The notes under the pieces were generated by a model that did not search any database, was not told the origin of the DNA, and saw only the letters and a program-made list of their open reading frames with translations. A stretch of DNA of 35,781 bases from the NCBI GenBank assembly GCA_001773575.1, contig MEXB01000013.1, positions 1 to 35,781 of the forward strand. Reading direction: 5' to 3'. This document shows positions 22,041-30,003 of the stretch, piece by piece. Every line of letters starts with the position of its first letter. Positions within the stretch are counted from its first letter, which is position 1. The stretch is from Candidatus Adlerbacteria bacterium RIFOXYC1_FULL_48_26 (GTDB lineage Bacteria; Patescibacteriota; Minisyncoccia; Phycocordibacterales; SBAW01). The position numbers were made by a program, and so were the translations under genes.

Positions 22041-25000
22041 ATGACAATTACTCAGAGTTCTACACGTCTCGTCGCTTTCGTCGGCGGTGCAGTTGTTGCC
22101 CTCGGACTTATGTTCGGCGCAATCGCTACTCCAGCTCACGCAGCGTCTCTCACGGCGTCTCAGGTAAGTGCGATCGTTTCGTTGCTCCAGTCCTTCGGTG
22201 CTGATGCAGCTACTATCGCTAACGTTCAGGCATCACTCAATGGTCAGCCTACAACCGGTGGTTCTACCGGCGGTACTACCGGCGGCTCATGCTCAACGAG
22301 CTTTACCCGCGACCTCACAGTCGGTTCTACAGGTGCTGATGTTATGGCTCTCCAGAAGTTCTTGAACATGAGCGCAGGCACGATGGTTTCATCGTCTGGC
22401 GCCGGTTCTCCTGGTATGGAAACTTCAACCTTCGGTCCTGCTACAAAAGCAGCCGTTGTTAAGTTCCAGGCCGCAAATAGCATCTCACCAACTTCTGGTT
22501 ATGTAGGTCCATTGACCCGCGCAAAGCTCAACGCTCTCTGCGGTTCAACACCAACAACACCAACAACACCAACAACACCTACTACCCCTACAACAGGTAC
22601 AGGTACTGCAACTGTTTCAGCAGCAGCACAGCCAGCAAATGGCATTGCTCCGCTTAACGCAGCTCGCATTCCGTTCACCAAGTTCACTGTTACTGCAACA
22701 GGTGGCAACGTAACGCTTAACAACGTTACAGTTCAGCGCGATGGTATCGCTTCTGACCAGGCCTTCAACGGCGTTGTTCTCTTGGACCAGAATGGTAACC
22801 AGGTTGGTATCACAAAGACTTTGAACAGCAATCACCAGGCGGTGGTTGGTTCAGCAGTTGTGATCCCAAGCGGCACATCTATGACCTTCACCGTTGCTGC
22901 AAACCGCGGTAGCGCTACAGGTTACGCAGGTCAGATCGCTACCTTCTCAGTTGTTGCAGTTAACACTTCAGCAGCAGTTACGAACGGCGGTCTTCCAATC
23001 AGCGGTGCAAGCATGACAATCAACGAAGCAGCAAGCCTCATTGGTTCAGTCACTGCTGCTCGCGGTACAAATGACCCAGGTGCAGCTAACACTGAAAACG
23101 TTGGTCAGACCAACTACATCTTCTCTTCGATCCGCGTAACTGCAGGTTCAGGTGAAGACGTATACTTGAAGTCAATCCGCTGGCACCAGATCGGTTCTGC
23201 TTCACAGAGCTATCTCTCAAACGTTGTTTCAGTAGTTGATGGTACTTCATACGCTACAACTGTCTCAGCTGATAACTACTACACGACAACTTTCCCAGGC
23301 CAGGGTATCTTGGTTCAAAAAGGTTTCTCAAAGGACGTAGCTATCCAGGGTGACATCGTAAATGGTTCAGCAACAAATGCTCAGTTCGATATCCAGAAGG
23401 CATCTGACATCAACGTTGTTGGTGCTCAGTATGGCTACGGTATCCTTCCAGCATTTGGCAACCAGTCTGCAGCAGCAGGCGTTGTTTCAAGCTCTGACGA
23501 TCCTTACTACACAGGTTACCAAGTTACGATCTCAGGCGGTGTTGTAACCGTTTCGACTTCAAACTCAGTTACCTCAGGTAACGTTGCTATCAATCAGGCT
23601 GACCAGGTTCTCGGTGGTTTCTCTGTACAGGTACAGGGTGAAACAATCACTGTAGGTCGCATGGTCTTCCAGATTACTGCAGACAGCACATCCGGTTCTT
23701 ACAACGATTTGACTAACATCAAGCTCGTTGACCAGAACGGTGTTGTACTCGCAGGCCCAGTTGACGCAACAAGCGGTGGTTCTACATCAGACGCAACTGT
23801 AACCTTCACAGATACAGTTACTGTCCCAGTTGGAACTACTCAGCTTATGCTCAAGGGCAAGCTCGGTACTGACTTCGCAACCAACGACACTGTCCAGGCT
23901 TCGACATCTCCAACAACTGGTTGGACAACTGTTACTGGCCAGACAACTGGTCGCTCAATCACAATCGCTCCGGCAGGCCCTCTTACGAGCGCTTCCCAGA
24001 CTGTAAAGGCAGCTTCACTTAGCGTGACTGTTGCTTCTACTCCGATTGCTCAGACGGTTATTGCAGGTAGCAATCAGTTCACCTTCAGCAACATCATCCT
24101 TGATGCAACTGCTTCTGGTGAAGATCTCCGCCTCACGACTCTTCCAGTTCGTTACGCATTGGGTACTCCTGGTACCGCAAATGATCTGACAAACTGCCAG
24201 GTCTACAACGGTTCAACCAGCATCTCTGACCAGCACGTATACAACCCTTCATCGAGTGTTACGACTGGTGCTCAGGTATCATTCTCACTTAACAGCGGTG
24301 GCATCGTTGTTCCAAAGGGAACAACTGTAACCCTCGCAGTTAAATGCGATATCCGCAGCGGTGCAGCAGGTACATACTCATTCGGTCTTAACTCAAGCGA
24401 CACTGTTGGCGCATCAGGCGTCACCAGCGGCTCAACTGTCAACGGCACCCTCACAACGAACGCAGGCAATACAATGACTGCTTCTTCAGGTGGGACTCTT
24501 TCAGTTACACTTGACTCAAGCACTCCTTCATTCGGAGTAACTTCAGCAGGTTCAACTGGTGTTGACCTTGGCCACATCCGCTTTGCGGGCACCAACGAAG
24601 ATCTCGATCTCCGCCAGGTTGCTCTCCAGCTCGAAAACACTGGTACTCGCACTGACCTCGTAAACAACCAGGTTACTTTGTGGGATGCAACAACAAACAC
24701 TCAGATCGGAACAGCAGTGTTCCCATCTGGTGCTAACGCAACTTCATCACAGATTGCTTCAGGTGCGTTCCGCATCCCAGCAAACGGTTCTCGCGTGATG
24801 ATCATCAAGGGTGATATCGCAGGCATCAGCGTCAGCGGTCCTCTTACAGCTTCAGGCGACATCATCAAGGTTAACTACGATGGTGGTAACGTCAGCGGTA
24901 CAAACGGTACGTACGCTGTCGGTGTAGCTTCTGGTCAAAATCGCCAGCCAGCTTCGGCTGACACTGCAGTAAACGGTGTGGAGATCTATAAGAGCTTCCC

Positions 25001-25553
25001 AACGTTCACTTACAGCACAACAGGTTCAACAGCAGTTAGCGGTAACCAGACACTTATGTCTCTCACTGTTGCTGCAGACGCAAAGGGCGATGTTACCCTC
25101 GGTAAACTCGTCTTCTCAGTCGCAACATCAACAGCTACTCTCACCGCTCCAACCTTCTCAGGTCCAAACGGTGCGGTTGGCTCATCAACACCAATCTTGG
25201 CAACGACTGGTTCTACGATCACTGTCTACTTCGACAGCGTATCTAACACCTCAGATGCTGTAGTTGCAGCAGGTACAACTAAGACCTTCACCCTCCGCGG
25301 CACTCTTGCTCTCACGGGCAACAGTGGTAGCTCAGGTTCAGTCTCAATTGCACTCAAGGCTGATACTTCAGTAGCAACGATTGGTACGTTCGATTCACTC
25401 AGTGCCAGCAACATGATTTGGTCTCCAGAGTCAACTTCAACAGTTAAGACTCCTAAGGCTAATAATGACTGGACAAACGGCTACGGTCTCGGCGGTTGTT
25501 TCGCAACCTCAGGCCTTGGTCAGGACTGCTTCTCAGTCGTTACAGCGAAGTAA
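22041..25553 (+). CDS. Large secreted S-layer-like protein with a peptidoglycan-binding domain
   Basis: 1170 residues. A signal peptide with cleavage after P-A-H-A (residue 34) precedes a helical stretch. The PG_binding_1 domain is at about 85-168: DLTVGSTGADVMALQKFLNM, TSTFGPATKAAVVKFQ, GYVGPLTRAKLNALCG. A Thr-Pro-Thr spacer encoded by 9-base tandem repeats (about 22550-22595) leads to about 950 residues of Thr/Ser/Ala/Gly-rich beta-sandwich repeats. The C-terminus holds a two-cysteine segment (GGCFATSGLGQDCF). Codon choice is uniform and restricted, as expected of a very highly expressed gene. The long leader and strong terminator agree with an abundant coat protein. S-layer identity is inference; secretion and wall binding are well supported. 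Confidence 0.85.
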   Translation: MTITQSSTRLVAFVGGAVVALGLMFGAIATPAHAASLTASQVSAIVSLLQSFGADAATIANVQASLNGQPTTGGSTGGTTGGSCSTSFTRDLTVGSTGADVMALQKFLNMSAGTMVSSSGAGSPGMETSTFGPATKAAVVKFQAANSISPTSGYVGPLTRAKLNALCGSTPTTPTTPTTPTTPTTGTGTATVSAAAQPANGIAPLNAARIPFTKFTVTATGGNVTLNNVTVQRDGIASDQAFNGVVLLDQNGNQVGITKTLNSNHQAVVGSAVVIPSGTSMTFTVAANRGSATGYAGQIATFSVVAVNTSAAVTNGGLPISGASMTINEAASLIGSVTAARGTNDPGAANTENVGQTNYIFSSIRVTAGSGEDVYLKSIRWHQIGSASQSYLSNVVSVVDGTSYATTVSADNYYTTTFPGQGILVQKGFSKDVAIQGDIVNGSATNAQFDIQKASDINVVGAQYGYGILPAFGNQSAAAGVVSSSDDPYYTGYQVTISGGVVTVSTSNSVTSGNVAINQADQVLGGFSVQVQGETITVGRMVFQITADSTSGSYNDLTNIKLVDQNGVVLAGPVDATSGGSTSDATVTFTDTVTVPVGTTQLMLKGKLGTDFATNDTVQASTSPTTGWTTVTGQTTGRSITIAPAGPLTSASQTVKAASLSVTVASTPIAQTVIAGSNQFTFSNIILDATASGEDLRLTTLPVRYALGTPGTANDLTNCQVYNGSTSISDQHVYNPSSSVTTGAQVSFSLNSGGIVVPKGTTVTLAVKCDIRSGAAGTYSFGLNSSDTVGASGVTSGSTVNGTLTTNAGNTMTASSGGTLSVTLDSSTPSFGVTSAGSTGVDLGHIRFAGTNEDLDLRQVALQLENTGTRTDLVNNQVTLWDATTNTQIGTAVFPSGANATSSQIASGAFRIPANGSRVMIIKGDIAGISVSGPLTASGDIIKVNYDGGNVSGTNGTYAVGVASGQNRQPASADTAVNGVEIYKSFPTFTYSTTGSTAVSGNQTLMSLTVAADAKGDVTLGKLVFSVATSTATLTAPTFSGPNGAVGSSTPILATTGSTITVYFDSVSNTSDAVVAAGTTKTFTLRGTLALTGNSGSSGSVSIALKADTSVATIGTFDSLSASNMIWSPESTSTVKTPKANNDWTNGYGLGGCFATSGLGQDCFSVVTAK

Positions 25554-25588
25554 TTCGGGTAGCGTAAGTTAAGCTAGTTCAATCCAAC

Positions 25589-25625
25589 AAAAGCCCCCTC
25601 GAAAGAGGGGGCTTTTGTGTTTTTC
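25589..25625 (+). terminator. Rho-independent terminator of the surface-protein gene
   Basis: A 12-bp stem AAAAGCCCCCTC with GAGGGGGCTTTT, a GAAA tetraloop (25601-25604), then a T-rich tail. Very strong. Confidence 0.93.
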
Positions 25626-25632
25626 ATGTTTG

Positions 25633-25667
25633 TAAGAATCCCCGAGGACCGTCCTCGGGGATTCTTA
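25633..25667. repeat. 35-base perfect palindrome upstream of the Y1 transposase gene
   Basis: TAAGAATCCCCGAGGAC (25633-25649) and its exact complement (25651-25667) flank a single central C. The core GAGGAC-N-GTCCTC is shared with the hairpin that closes the transposase gene (26386-26410). It may be a REP-type element or a second terminator. Confidence 0.85.
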
Positions 25668-25705
25668 TTAAAAATTCATCACTCAAATTGTTATCCTTTC
25701 ACATG

Positions 25706-25724
25706 ACAAAGGTCGGTCCTTTGT
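25706..25724. repeat. REP-like hairpin immediately 5' of the Y1 transposase gene
   Basis: ACAAAGG-TCGGT-CCTTTGT, a 7-bp stem with a 5-base loop, ending 7 bases before the gene's ATG. The 13-base core AGGTCGGTCCTTT recurs inside the gene (25904-25916). Confidence 0.75.
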
Positions 25725-25731
25725 ATCTAAG

Positions 25732-26409
25732 ATGCTTCGAAAAACACCTCTCATCATCGGCGAAACATATCATATATACAATCGGGGCGCCCACAAACGG
25801 AATATCTATAGTTCTGAAGAAGATTACACACGCTTCATGTTCCTACTGTTTATTGCTAATGATCCCGCTCGCCTCAATATGCGAGATCTTCTGTCTAAAT
25901 ACAGAGGTCGGTCCTTTACAGAGATATTCAAAGAAGAAAAACCAAAAAAATCACTTGTCGATGTTTTGGCCTACTCGCTTATGCCAAATCACTTTCATTT
26001 AGTGTTGCGTCAAAGAACTGAACAGGGTATAACTTTCTTTCTAAGAAAAGTTATGACTGGGTATTCTATGTATTTCAACATTAAATACAGCCATAGTGGA
26101 GTGCTTTTGCAGGGCCGTTTTAAAAGTTCTCACATAAATAACGAACCCTATTTTCGCTACATATTTTCATATGTGCACCTAAACCCTTTATCCCTAATTG
26201 AGCCGAAGTGGGAGAAGTTAGGTGTAAAAGATAGAGATGCAGCTAGGGATTTTATGAGAAATTACAAATATTCGAGCTATCAAGATTATGCCTACGCCAG
26301 AAGGCCTGAATCTAGGCTTCTAGCGGAAATTAATATCCCTGAATTTCTCTACCGACAAAACGATTTAGAAAATTTATTTCAATCTCTTACAGAGGACAGT
26401 CCTCTGTAA
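25732..26409 (+). CDS. REP-associated tyrosine transposase (RAYT, Y1/IS200-like HUH family)
   Basis: Single-strand DNA transposase of the Y1 family. Signatures: GETYHIYNRGAHKRNIY near residues 10-26, LMPNHFHLVLRQR (the HUH-type H-F-H), GVLLQGRFKSSHI, and YIFSYVHLNPLSL. The region around YSMYFNIKYSHSGVLL would hold the catalytic tyrosine. Length 225 is normal for RAYTs. Hairpins stand on both sides and the 3' one overlaps the stop codon, so the last residues (TEDSPL) are encoded by the palindrome. No partner gene is nearby. RAYTs mobilise or maintain REP palindromes, which fits the repeats seen. Confidence 0.9.
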   Translation: MLRKTPLIIGETYHIYNRGAHKRNIYSSEEDYTRFMFLLFIANDPARLNMRDLLSKYRGRSFTEIFKEEKPKKSLVDVLAYSLMPNHFHLVLRQRTEQGITFFLRKVMTGYSMYFNIKYSHSGVLLQGRFKSSHINNEPYFRYIFSYVHLNPLSLIEPKWEKLGVKDRDAARDFMRNYKYSSYQDYAYARRPESRLLAEINIPEFLYRQNDLENLFQSLTEDSPL

Positions 26410-26410
26410 G
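26386..26410. repeat. 25-base perfect palindrome at the 3' end of the RAYT gene
   Basis: CTTACAGAGGAC (26386-26397), a central A, then GTCCTCTGTAAG (26399-26410), exactly complementary. It contains the stop codon TAA of the transposase gene. Confidence 0.9.
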
Positions 26411-26462
26411 TTTTGATAAATATTTGTAGTTCGTTTTAGCGAGATTTCAGTACTGTTTTTTG

Positions 26463-26468
26463 TAACCT
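26463..26468 (+). promoter_or_regulatory. Possible -10 box of the secreted-protein operon
   Basis: TAACCT ends 5 bases before the ATG at 26474; no Shine-Dalgarno. Its spacing resembles the other leaderless promoters but the match is weak. Confidence 0.35.
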
Positions 26469-26473
26469 AGAGC

Positions 26474-27097
26474 ATGTCACAAAAAACGATATGGCGAATG
26501 TTGCGAGTAGTTCGTTGGGTGCCTTTGGTGCTTTGTTTACTTTATATATTGCTTGTACTGGTTCGAATTCCTGCTGTTGCAGAAAAAGAGAAAAGTGGAA
26601 AAGCAGTCATCGATATTCAAGCGCAACATATTACGGTAGGGGACGTGTTGGGGAATAACCTCCCTCCAACTCCGGATGAAGCTCAGAACAGTGCGACGCT
26701 TGCGGGCGTTGATGTAAATAAAAATAATATTCGTGATGATATAGAACTCTCTATATTTTCGGCCACCACAAATGCCCAGGTTCGCGCTGCGGAACTCCAA
26801 TATGTGTTTGCGAAACAACTAGCTCTTACAAGTGTATTCGATAGCGATACGTGGGTTGCCTTTGTCGTACAAGAAAATAGAGGGTTTCAGTGTCTAGGGC
26901 AAGCTCTACTCCAGGCCGGGGTGCCCAAGAACAATCTGATTTCAATGGTGGTGAAACGAACAGAGGAGCTCACAGCTCTTACGTTAGACACTCAATTGAG
27001 AAAGGACGCCTACGAGAGAGCTGAGCGTTTTGCTACGAGCTATGTATTAGACGGTAGCCATGTGTGTGATGTCGACCTGGACATGCTTCAAAACTAA
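26474..27097 (+). CDS. Membrane-anchored protein with an EF-hand-like calcium-binding motif
   Basis: Unknown 207-residue protein. One N-terminal transmembrane segment (about 14-32, RWVPLVLCLLYILLVLVRI) anchors an extracytoplasmic domain. LPPTPDEAQNSATLAGVDV then NKNNIRDDIE contains D-x-N-x-N-x-x-x-D-D-x-E, like the calcium loops of dockerin/thrombospondin-3 type. The rest is helical with two cysteines (FQCLGQALL, HVCDVDLDM). It is separated by 1 base from the lipase-like gene, so the two products probably act together at the surface. Confidence 0.78.
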   Translation: MSQKTIWRMLRVVRWVPLVLCLLYILLVLVRIPAVAEKEKSGKAVIDIQAQHITVGDVLGNNLPPTPDEAQNSATLAGVDVNKNNIRDDIELSIFSATTNAQVRAAELQYVFAKQLALTSVFDSDTWVAFVVQENRGFQCLGQALLQAGVPKNNLISMVVKRTEELTALTLDTQLRKDAYERAERFATSYVLDGSHVCDVDLDMLQN

Positions 27098-27098
27098 T

Positions 27099-29060
27099 AT
27101 GAAAAAACCACGCTTCCATATTGGGCTCGCTATTTTCTTGCTCCTAATGTTTTACCCACAGGGAGTGTTTGCTGATGTTGGTAATAGGTGTTCGCCTTAT
27201 GGATACACGGTTATGTTTGTAAACGGAGCCTTCGATACGTTGGAGAACGCGAAGTCGAATACTGCCGGGCTCGAACTGCTGCTGAGTGGGTCATATAAAG
27301 AAGAGCCTGTCACGGTTACGCTCGCATATAATCCAATACATCTTGCGGGGCTGGGGGATCTGGCCGAAACAGTTTCTCAGATGTTGTTTAACCCAATTTC
27401 CAATTACGATTTCAACAATCTGCTTCGAGAGTTGTCACAAAAAGACACAACCCAAAAACTCTTGCTCGTGGGCCATTCTCAGGGCGCGCTCTATACGAAC
27501 TCTATGTACGAATATCTCACTGCGCGTGGCGCACCTGCAAATACTGTCGGTCTATATGCTGTTGCAACGCCGGCAAATTATGTCGCTGGGGGCGGAACAT
27601 ATGTTAATTCATACGAAGATAAAGTGATCTTCGGTGTGCGTGAAATAGCAAAAAGAGCGGATGCGCCGTTGCCATTGCCTAGTAATGTAAACATCTCCAG
27701 CGGCTTCGCTATTTCAGATTTACCCCAAACTCACAGATTTTTATCATACGTACAGGGGGCCGAAGATCGAATGAGGTCAGATATATATCGTGGGCTCGAC
27801 TTGCTCAAGAACTATCCAGTGGCACTCGAACCGAAATCTTGTCTTACGGCGCCCCCCGACTCTTTCTCTGATAGTGCGCAGAGAGCAGTCTTTGGCTTTG
27901 TTGACCCTGTGGCAGATGTTGCCATGAAGACGTTTGTGTCTAAGTACAAAGATATCGCCGATGCCGTAGTAAGTACGCTTACTATTGCACAGCACGGGTC
28001 TCGTCTTATCAGTTCCGCCATAGATGCGCTTTTTGGACATGTGGGAGCGGTAGAAAATCTCCCTCTGTCTCCGCAGAATCAGGAAAAAGATTTTAATTTT
28101 GTTAAAAAACTTTATGGTTCAAGTCTCGACCAAGAAACATACGAAGAATTAAATTCTAACCAAGGTGCCTCGGTAGCATTAGCTGTTATTCCTTCTATTG
28201 AGACAGAGTTTGTGGAATATGAAGATGATGAGTCAACTACGACGATAAACATAATCTCGACAGCGAACGGAAGTGCTCAGCAAACGTATGTGTACACAGG
28301 TGGTACGGGGCTGCCTCCACCGCAGCCTGAAACTACAGAGGACGTGTCTACAACTACTCCACCTGAAACTGACGACTCTCCTGAACCCACTACGCCGCCT
28401 GTGCAAACGGAAACAGTACCGACAACTACGCCAACATCGTCTCCTGTCGTAGTTACGACCCCACCTCAAACACCACCACCTTTTACACCAGAACATAGTC
28501 CCATCAACGACACCTTCAATAGTTTCAACAGTAAGGCGTGGCAAACCTTTGGACAGAACGTAAAGAACTTTGATTTTAATGATGGGGAAGATGGTGAGTG
28601 TCTTAGAAAGGGCTGTGCCGTCGGCATGGGAGGTAATGTCTATGACACATTAATACCGCGCATGTTTATACAAAAAGATCCCGGTCTTGCTTCGGGTGCC
28701 TACACGCTCTACGTAAAAGCACGATCTGGTTTTAGTAATCCTTTTCCAGTGATTACTATTTGTGCTGCAGGCTACAGTGCCTGTACTGATAATGGAAGCA
28801 CAAAGGGAATCAATTTTATGAACTCCATACCTCTAGACGACACATGGCATCATTATTACTTTGCCTGGAAGCAAGGGGACGAATTCGTCCAAAGTTGTTT
28901 TATGCAAGATTACGTACATTTTTCCGACTGTGTATGGGTGGACACCGATTTTGCCGCAGGCACGACATTTAATGGTGTTGCACTTTGGTCTACCAATAGC
29001 TGGCGCGCTGACGTTTCGCCCCACGCAAACCTCTGGTTTGATGAGCTTGATGCCAAGTAG
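27099..29060 (+). CDS. Secreted alpha/beta-hydrolase (lipase-like) with a C-terminal lectin-like domain
   Basis: 653 residues. The signal peptide MKKPRFHIGLAIFLLLMF ends near V-F-A-D (about 24). The hydrolase core carries the nucleophile elbow G-H-S-Q-G at 125-129 (Ser127) after LLLVGH, and PIHLAGLGDLAETV before it. A Thr/Pro-rich spacer (about 415-475) leads to a C-terminal beta-rich domain of about 175 residues (INDTFNSFNSKAWQTFG ... HANLWFDELDAK) that resembles concanavalin/CBM-type folds and contains several cysteines. The start at 27099 is preferred because it gives a clean signal peptide; upstream sequence overlaps the previous gene. The substrate is unknown; the lipase call rests mainly on GHSQG. 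Confidence 0.78.
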   Translation: MKKPRFHIGLAIFLLLMFYPQGVFADVGNRCSPYGYTVMFVNGAFDTLENAKSNTAGLELLLSGSYKEEPVTVTLAYNPIHLAGLGDLAETVSQMLFNPISNYDFNNLLRELSQKDTTQKLLLVGHSQGALYTNSMYEYLTARGAPANTVGLYAVATPANYVAGGGTYVNSYEDKVIFGVREIAKRADAPLPLPSNVNISSGFAISDLPQTHRFLSYVQGAEDRMRSDIYRGLDLLKNYPVALEPKSCLTAPPDSFSDSAQRAVFGFVDPVADVAMKTFVSKYKDIADAVVSTLTIAQHGSRLISSAIDALFGHVGAVENLPLSPQNQEKDFNFVKKLYGSSLDQETYEELNSNQGASVALAVIPSIETEFVEYEDDESTTTINIISTANGSAQQTYVYTGGTGLPPPQPETTEDVSTTTPPETDDSPEPTTPPVQTETVPTTTPTSSPVVVTTPPQTPPPFTPEHSPINDTFNSFNSKAWQTFGQNVKNFDFNDGEDGECLRKGCAVGMGGNVYDTLIPRMFIQKDPGLASGAYTLYVKARSGFSNPFPVITICAAGYSACTDNGSTKGINFMNSIPLDDTWHHYYFAWKQGDEFVQSCFMQDYVHFSDCVWVDTDFAAGTTFNGVALWSTNSWRADVSPHANLWFDELDAK

Positions 29061-29066
29061 TAGAAT
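29061..29066 (+). promoter_or_regulatory. -10 box of the TPR-protein gene (leaderless)
   Basis: TAGAAT ends 6 bases before the ATG at 29073, directly after the stop of the preceding gene. No Shine-Dalgarno. Confidence 0.5.
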
Positions 29067-29072
29067 AGGGGT

Positions 29073-29735
29073 ATGGATGAAAACACACGAAAATGGTACG
29101 GAATCGCAGCAGGAATTATCGTTATTTTTGTAGCGTTTGCAGTATATTTGAGCGCACACAAAAATGCCGTAGCACCGAGTGAAAATTCTATCGCCACCAC
29201 AACTACTGCTACAACAACCGGCCAGACTGGCGACCTACAGACAAGTGTTCCAAACACGTCTGGTTACACAGCTCCAAACCTAGATCGTGTCTATACACCG
29301 CCTTCAAATTTACCGGCAAGTGTACAGGCTGATAGTAAGAAAAAAGTTGCGGAAGCAATTGCTCAACTTAAAATTGATCCAAACCATATAGCATACTGGC
29401 TTCAGCTTGCCGTATATCGCAAAGGGGCAAATGATTTTGTTGGAGCAGAAGAGGTTTGGGTATATTGCACCAAGGTATGGCCAACGGACCCTATTGCGTT
29501 TGAAAACCTTGCTGACCTATATGCATACAATCTGAAACAGCCAGCCAACGCAGTTGAGTACTGGAACAAAGCAATTCCACTCGACAAGCCAAACAGCATC
29601 AGACTCTACCTAGCACTTGCGACATTCCAGGGTATAAACATGAGTGATAAAGTTGCCGCCCGAGCAACGTTGGAGGCAGGTCTTAAGGCAAATCCAGGAA
29701 ATAAGGATCTTCAAAACGCCCTTAATAACCTCTAA
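29073..29735 (+). CDS. Membrane-anchored TPR-like protein
   Basis: 220 residues. One N-terminal transmembrane segment (about 8-27, WYGIAAGIIVIFVAFAVYLS), a Thr/Ser/Pro-rich spacer, then TPR-like helical pairs from about residue 90: AEAIAQLKIDPNHIAYWLQLAVYRKG, AEEVWVYCTKVWPTDPIAFENLADLYAYN, AVEYWNKAIPLDKPNSIRLYLALATFQ, ARATLEAGLKANPGNKDLQNAL. TPR domains mediate protein contacts, so it may organise the surface proteins of this operon. It lies 12 bases after the lipase-like gene. Confidence 0.85.
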   Translation: MDENTRKWYGIAAGIIVIFVAFAVYLSAHKNAVAPSENSIATTTTATTTGQTGDLQTSVPNTSGYTAPNLDRVYTPPSNLPASVQADSKKKVAEAIAQLKIDPNHIAYWLQLAVYRKGANDFVGAEEVWVYCTKVWPTDPIAFENLADLYAYNLKQPANAVEYWNKAIPLDKPNSIRLYLALATFQGINMSDKVAARATLEAGLKANPGNKDLQNALNNL

Positions 29736-29739
29736 TAGA

Positions 29740-29877
29740 ATGCATAAGTATTTTACAAAAACTTTCTTCAAGTTTTTGTTTGGGTTCTTGGTTATTATTG
29801 TGGGAGCGTTTTCAGTGCTTGTGGTCTTGGGGCAGCATGCGCCCGACCCCGTTGACAATATCGCGCAACCACAGTAA
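29740..29877 (+). CDS. 45-residue single-span membrane protein
   Basis: ATG at 29740, 4 bases after the TPR-gene stop. The sequence is MHKYFTKTFF, then hydrophobic KFLFGFLVIIVGAFSVLVVL, then a polar tail ending N-I-A-Q-P-Q. One transmembrane helix with a basic N-terminal side. The coupling to the operon and the clean topology support a real small gene. The promoter of rplJ overlaps its 3' end. Function unknown. Confidence 0.5.
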   Translation: MHKYFTKTFFKFLFGFLVIIVGAFSVLVVLGQHAPDPVDNIAQPQ

Positions 29878-29880
29878 CCT
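29852..29880 (+). promoter_or_regulatory. Sigma70 promoter of rplJ-rplL
   Basis: TTGACA (29852-29857), a spacer of exactly 17 bases, then TAACCT (29875-29880). It predicts a start near 29887 and a leader of about 117 bases. Confidence 0.7.
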
Positions 29881-29886
29881 CATTTT

Positions 29887-30003
29887 CATAGGGGCCGTAG
29901 AAAGGAGGCATTTAACCAATGTAATTGCGACTAACGTCGCTCCCTCCCGAGGTCGAACTCAAAGCCCTTAATGTACAAGGGCATTTATTTTGCCCAAAAA
30001 GAT
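29887..30003 (+). promoter_or_regulatory. Probable L10 leader (autoregulatory rplJ leader)
   Basis: The leader holds GCGAC-TAAC-GTCGC, a GGAG/CTCC closing pair, a CCCGAGGT segment like that of known L10 leaders, and a final hairpin GCCCTT...AAGGGC followed by ATTTATTTT that could act as an attenuator. L10 (with L12) is known to bind such leaders and repress its own operon. Assignment by eye; no covariance model was run. Confidence 0.5.

Larger units (their letters stand above)
25633..26410. mobile_element. RAYT gene with flanking hairpins (REP-type unit)
   Basis: The unit comprises the 35-base palindrome, the AGGTCGGTCCTTT hairpin, the RAYT gene and the perfect 25-base 3' palindrome. Both outer palindromes share GAGGAC-N-GTCCTC. 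No target-site duplication or IS200-like single-hairpin end is evident, so the exact boundaries of a mobile unit are uncertain. Confidence 0.6.

Noticed and set aside
22550-22595. Tandem CCAACAACA repeats as a CRISPR or phase-variable tract
   Set aside because: Short in-frame 9-base repeats that encode a Thr-Pro spacer; no spacer-repeat alternation, and copy changes would not shift frame.
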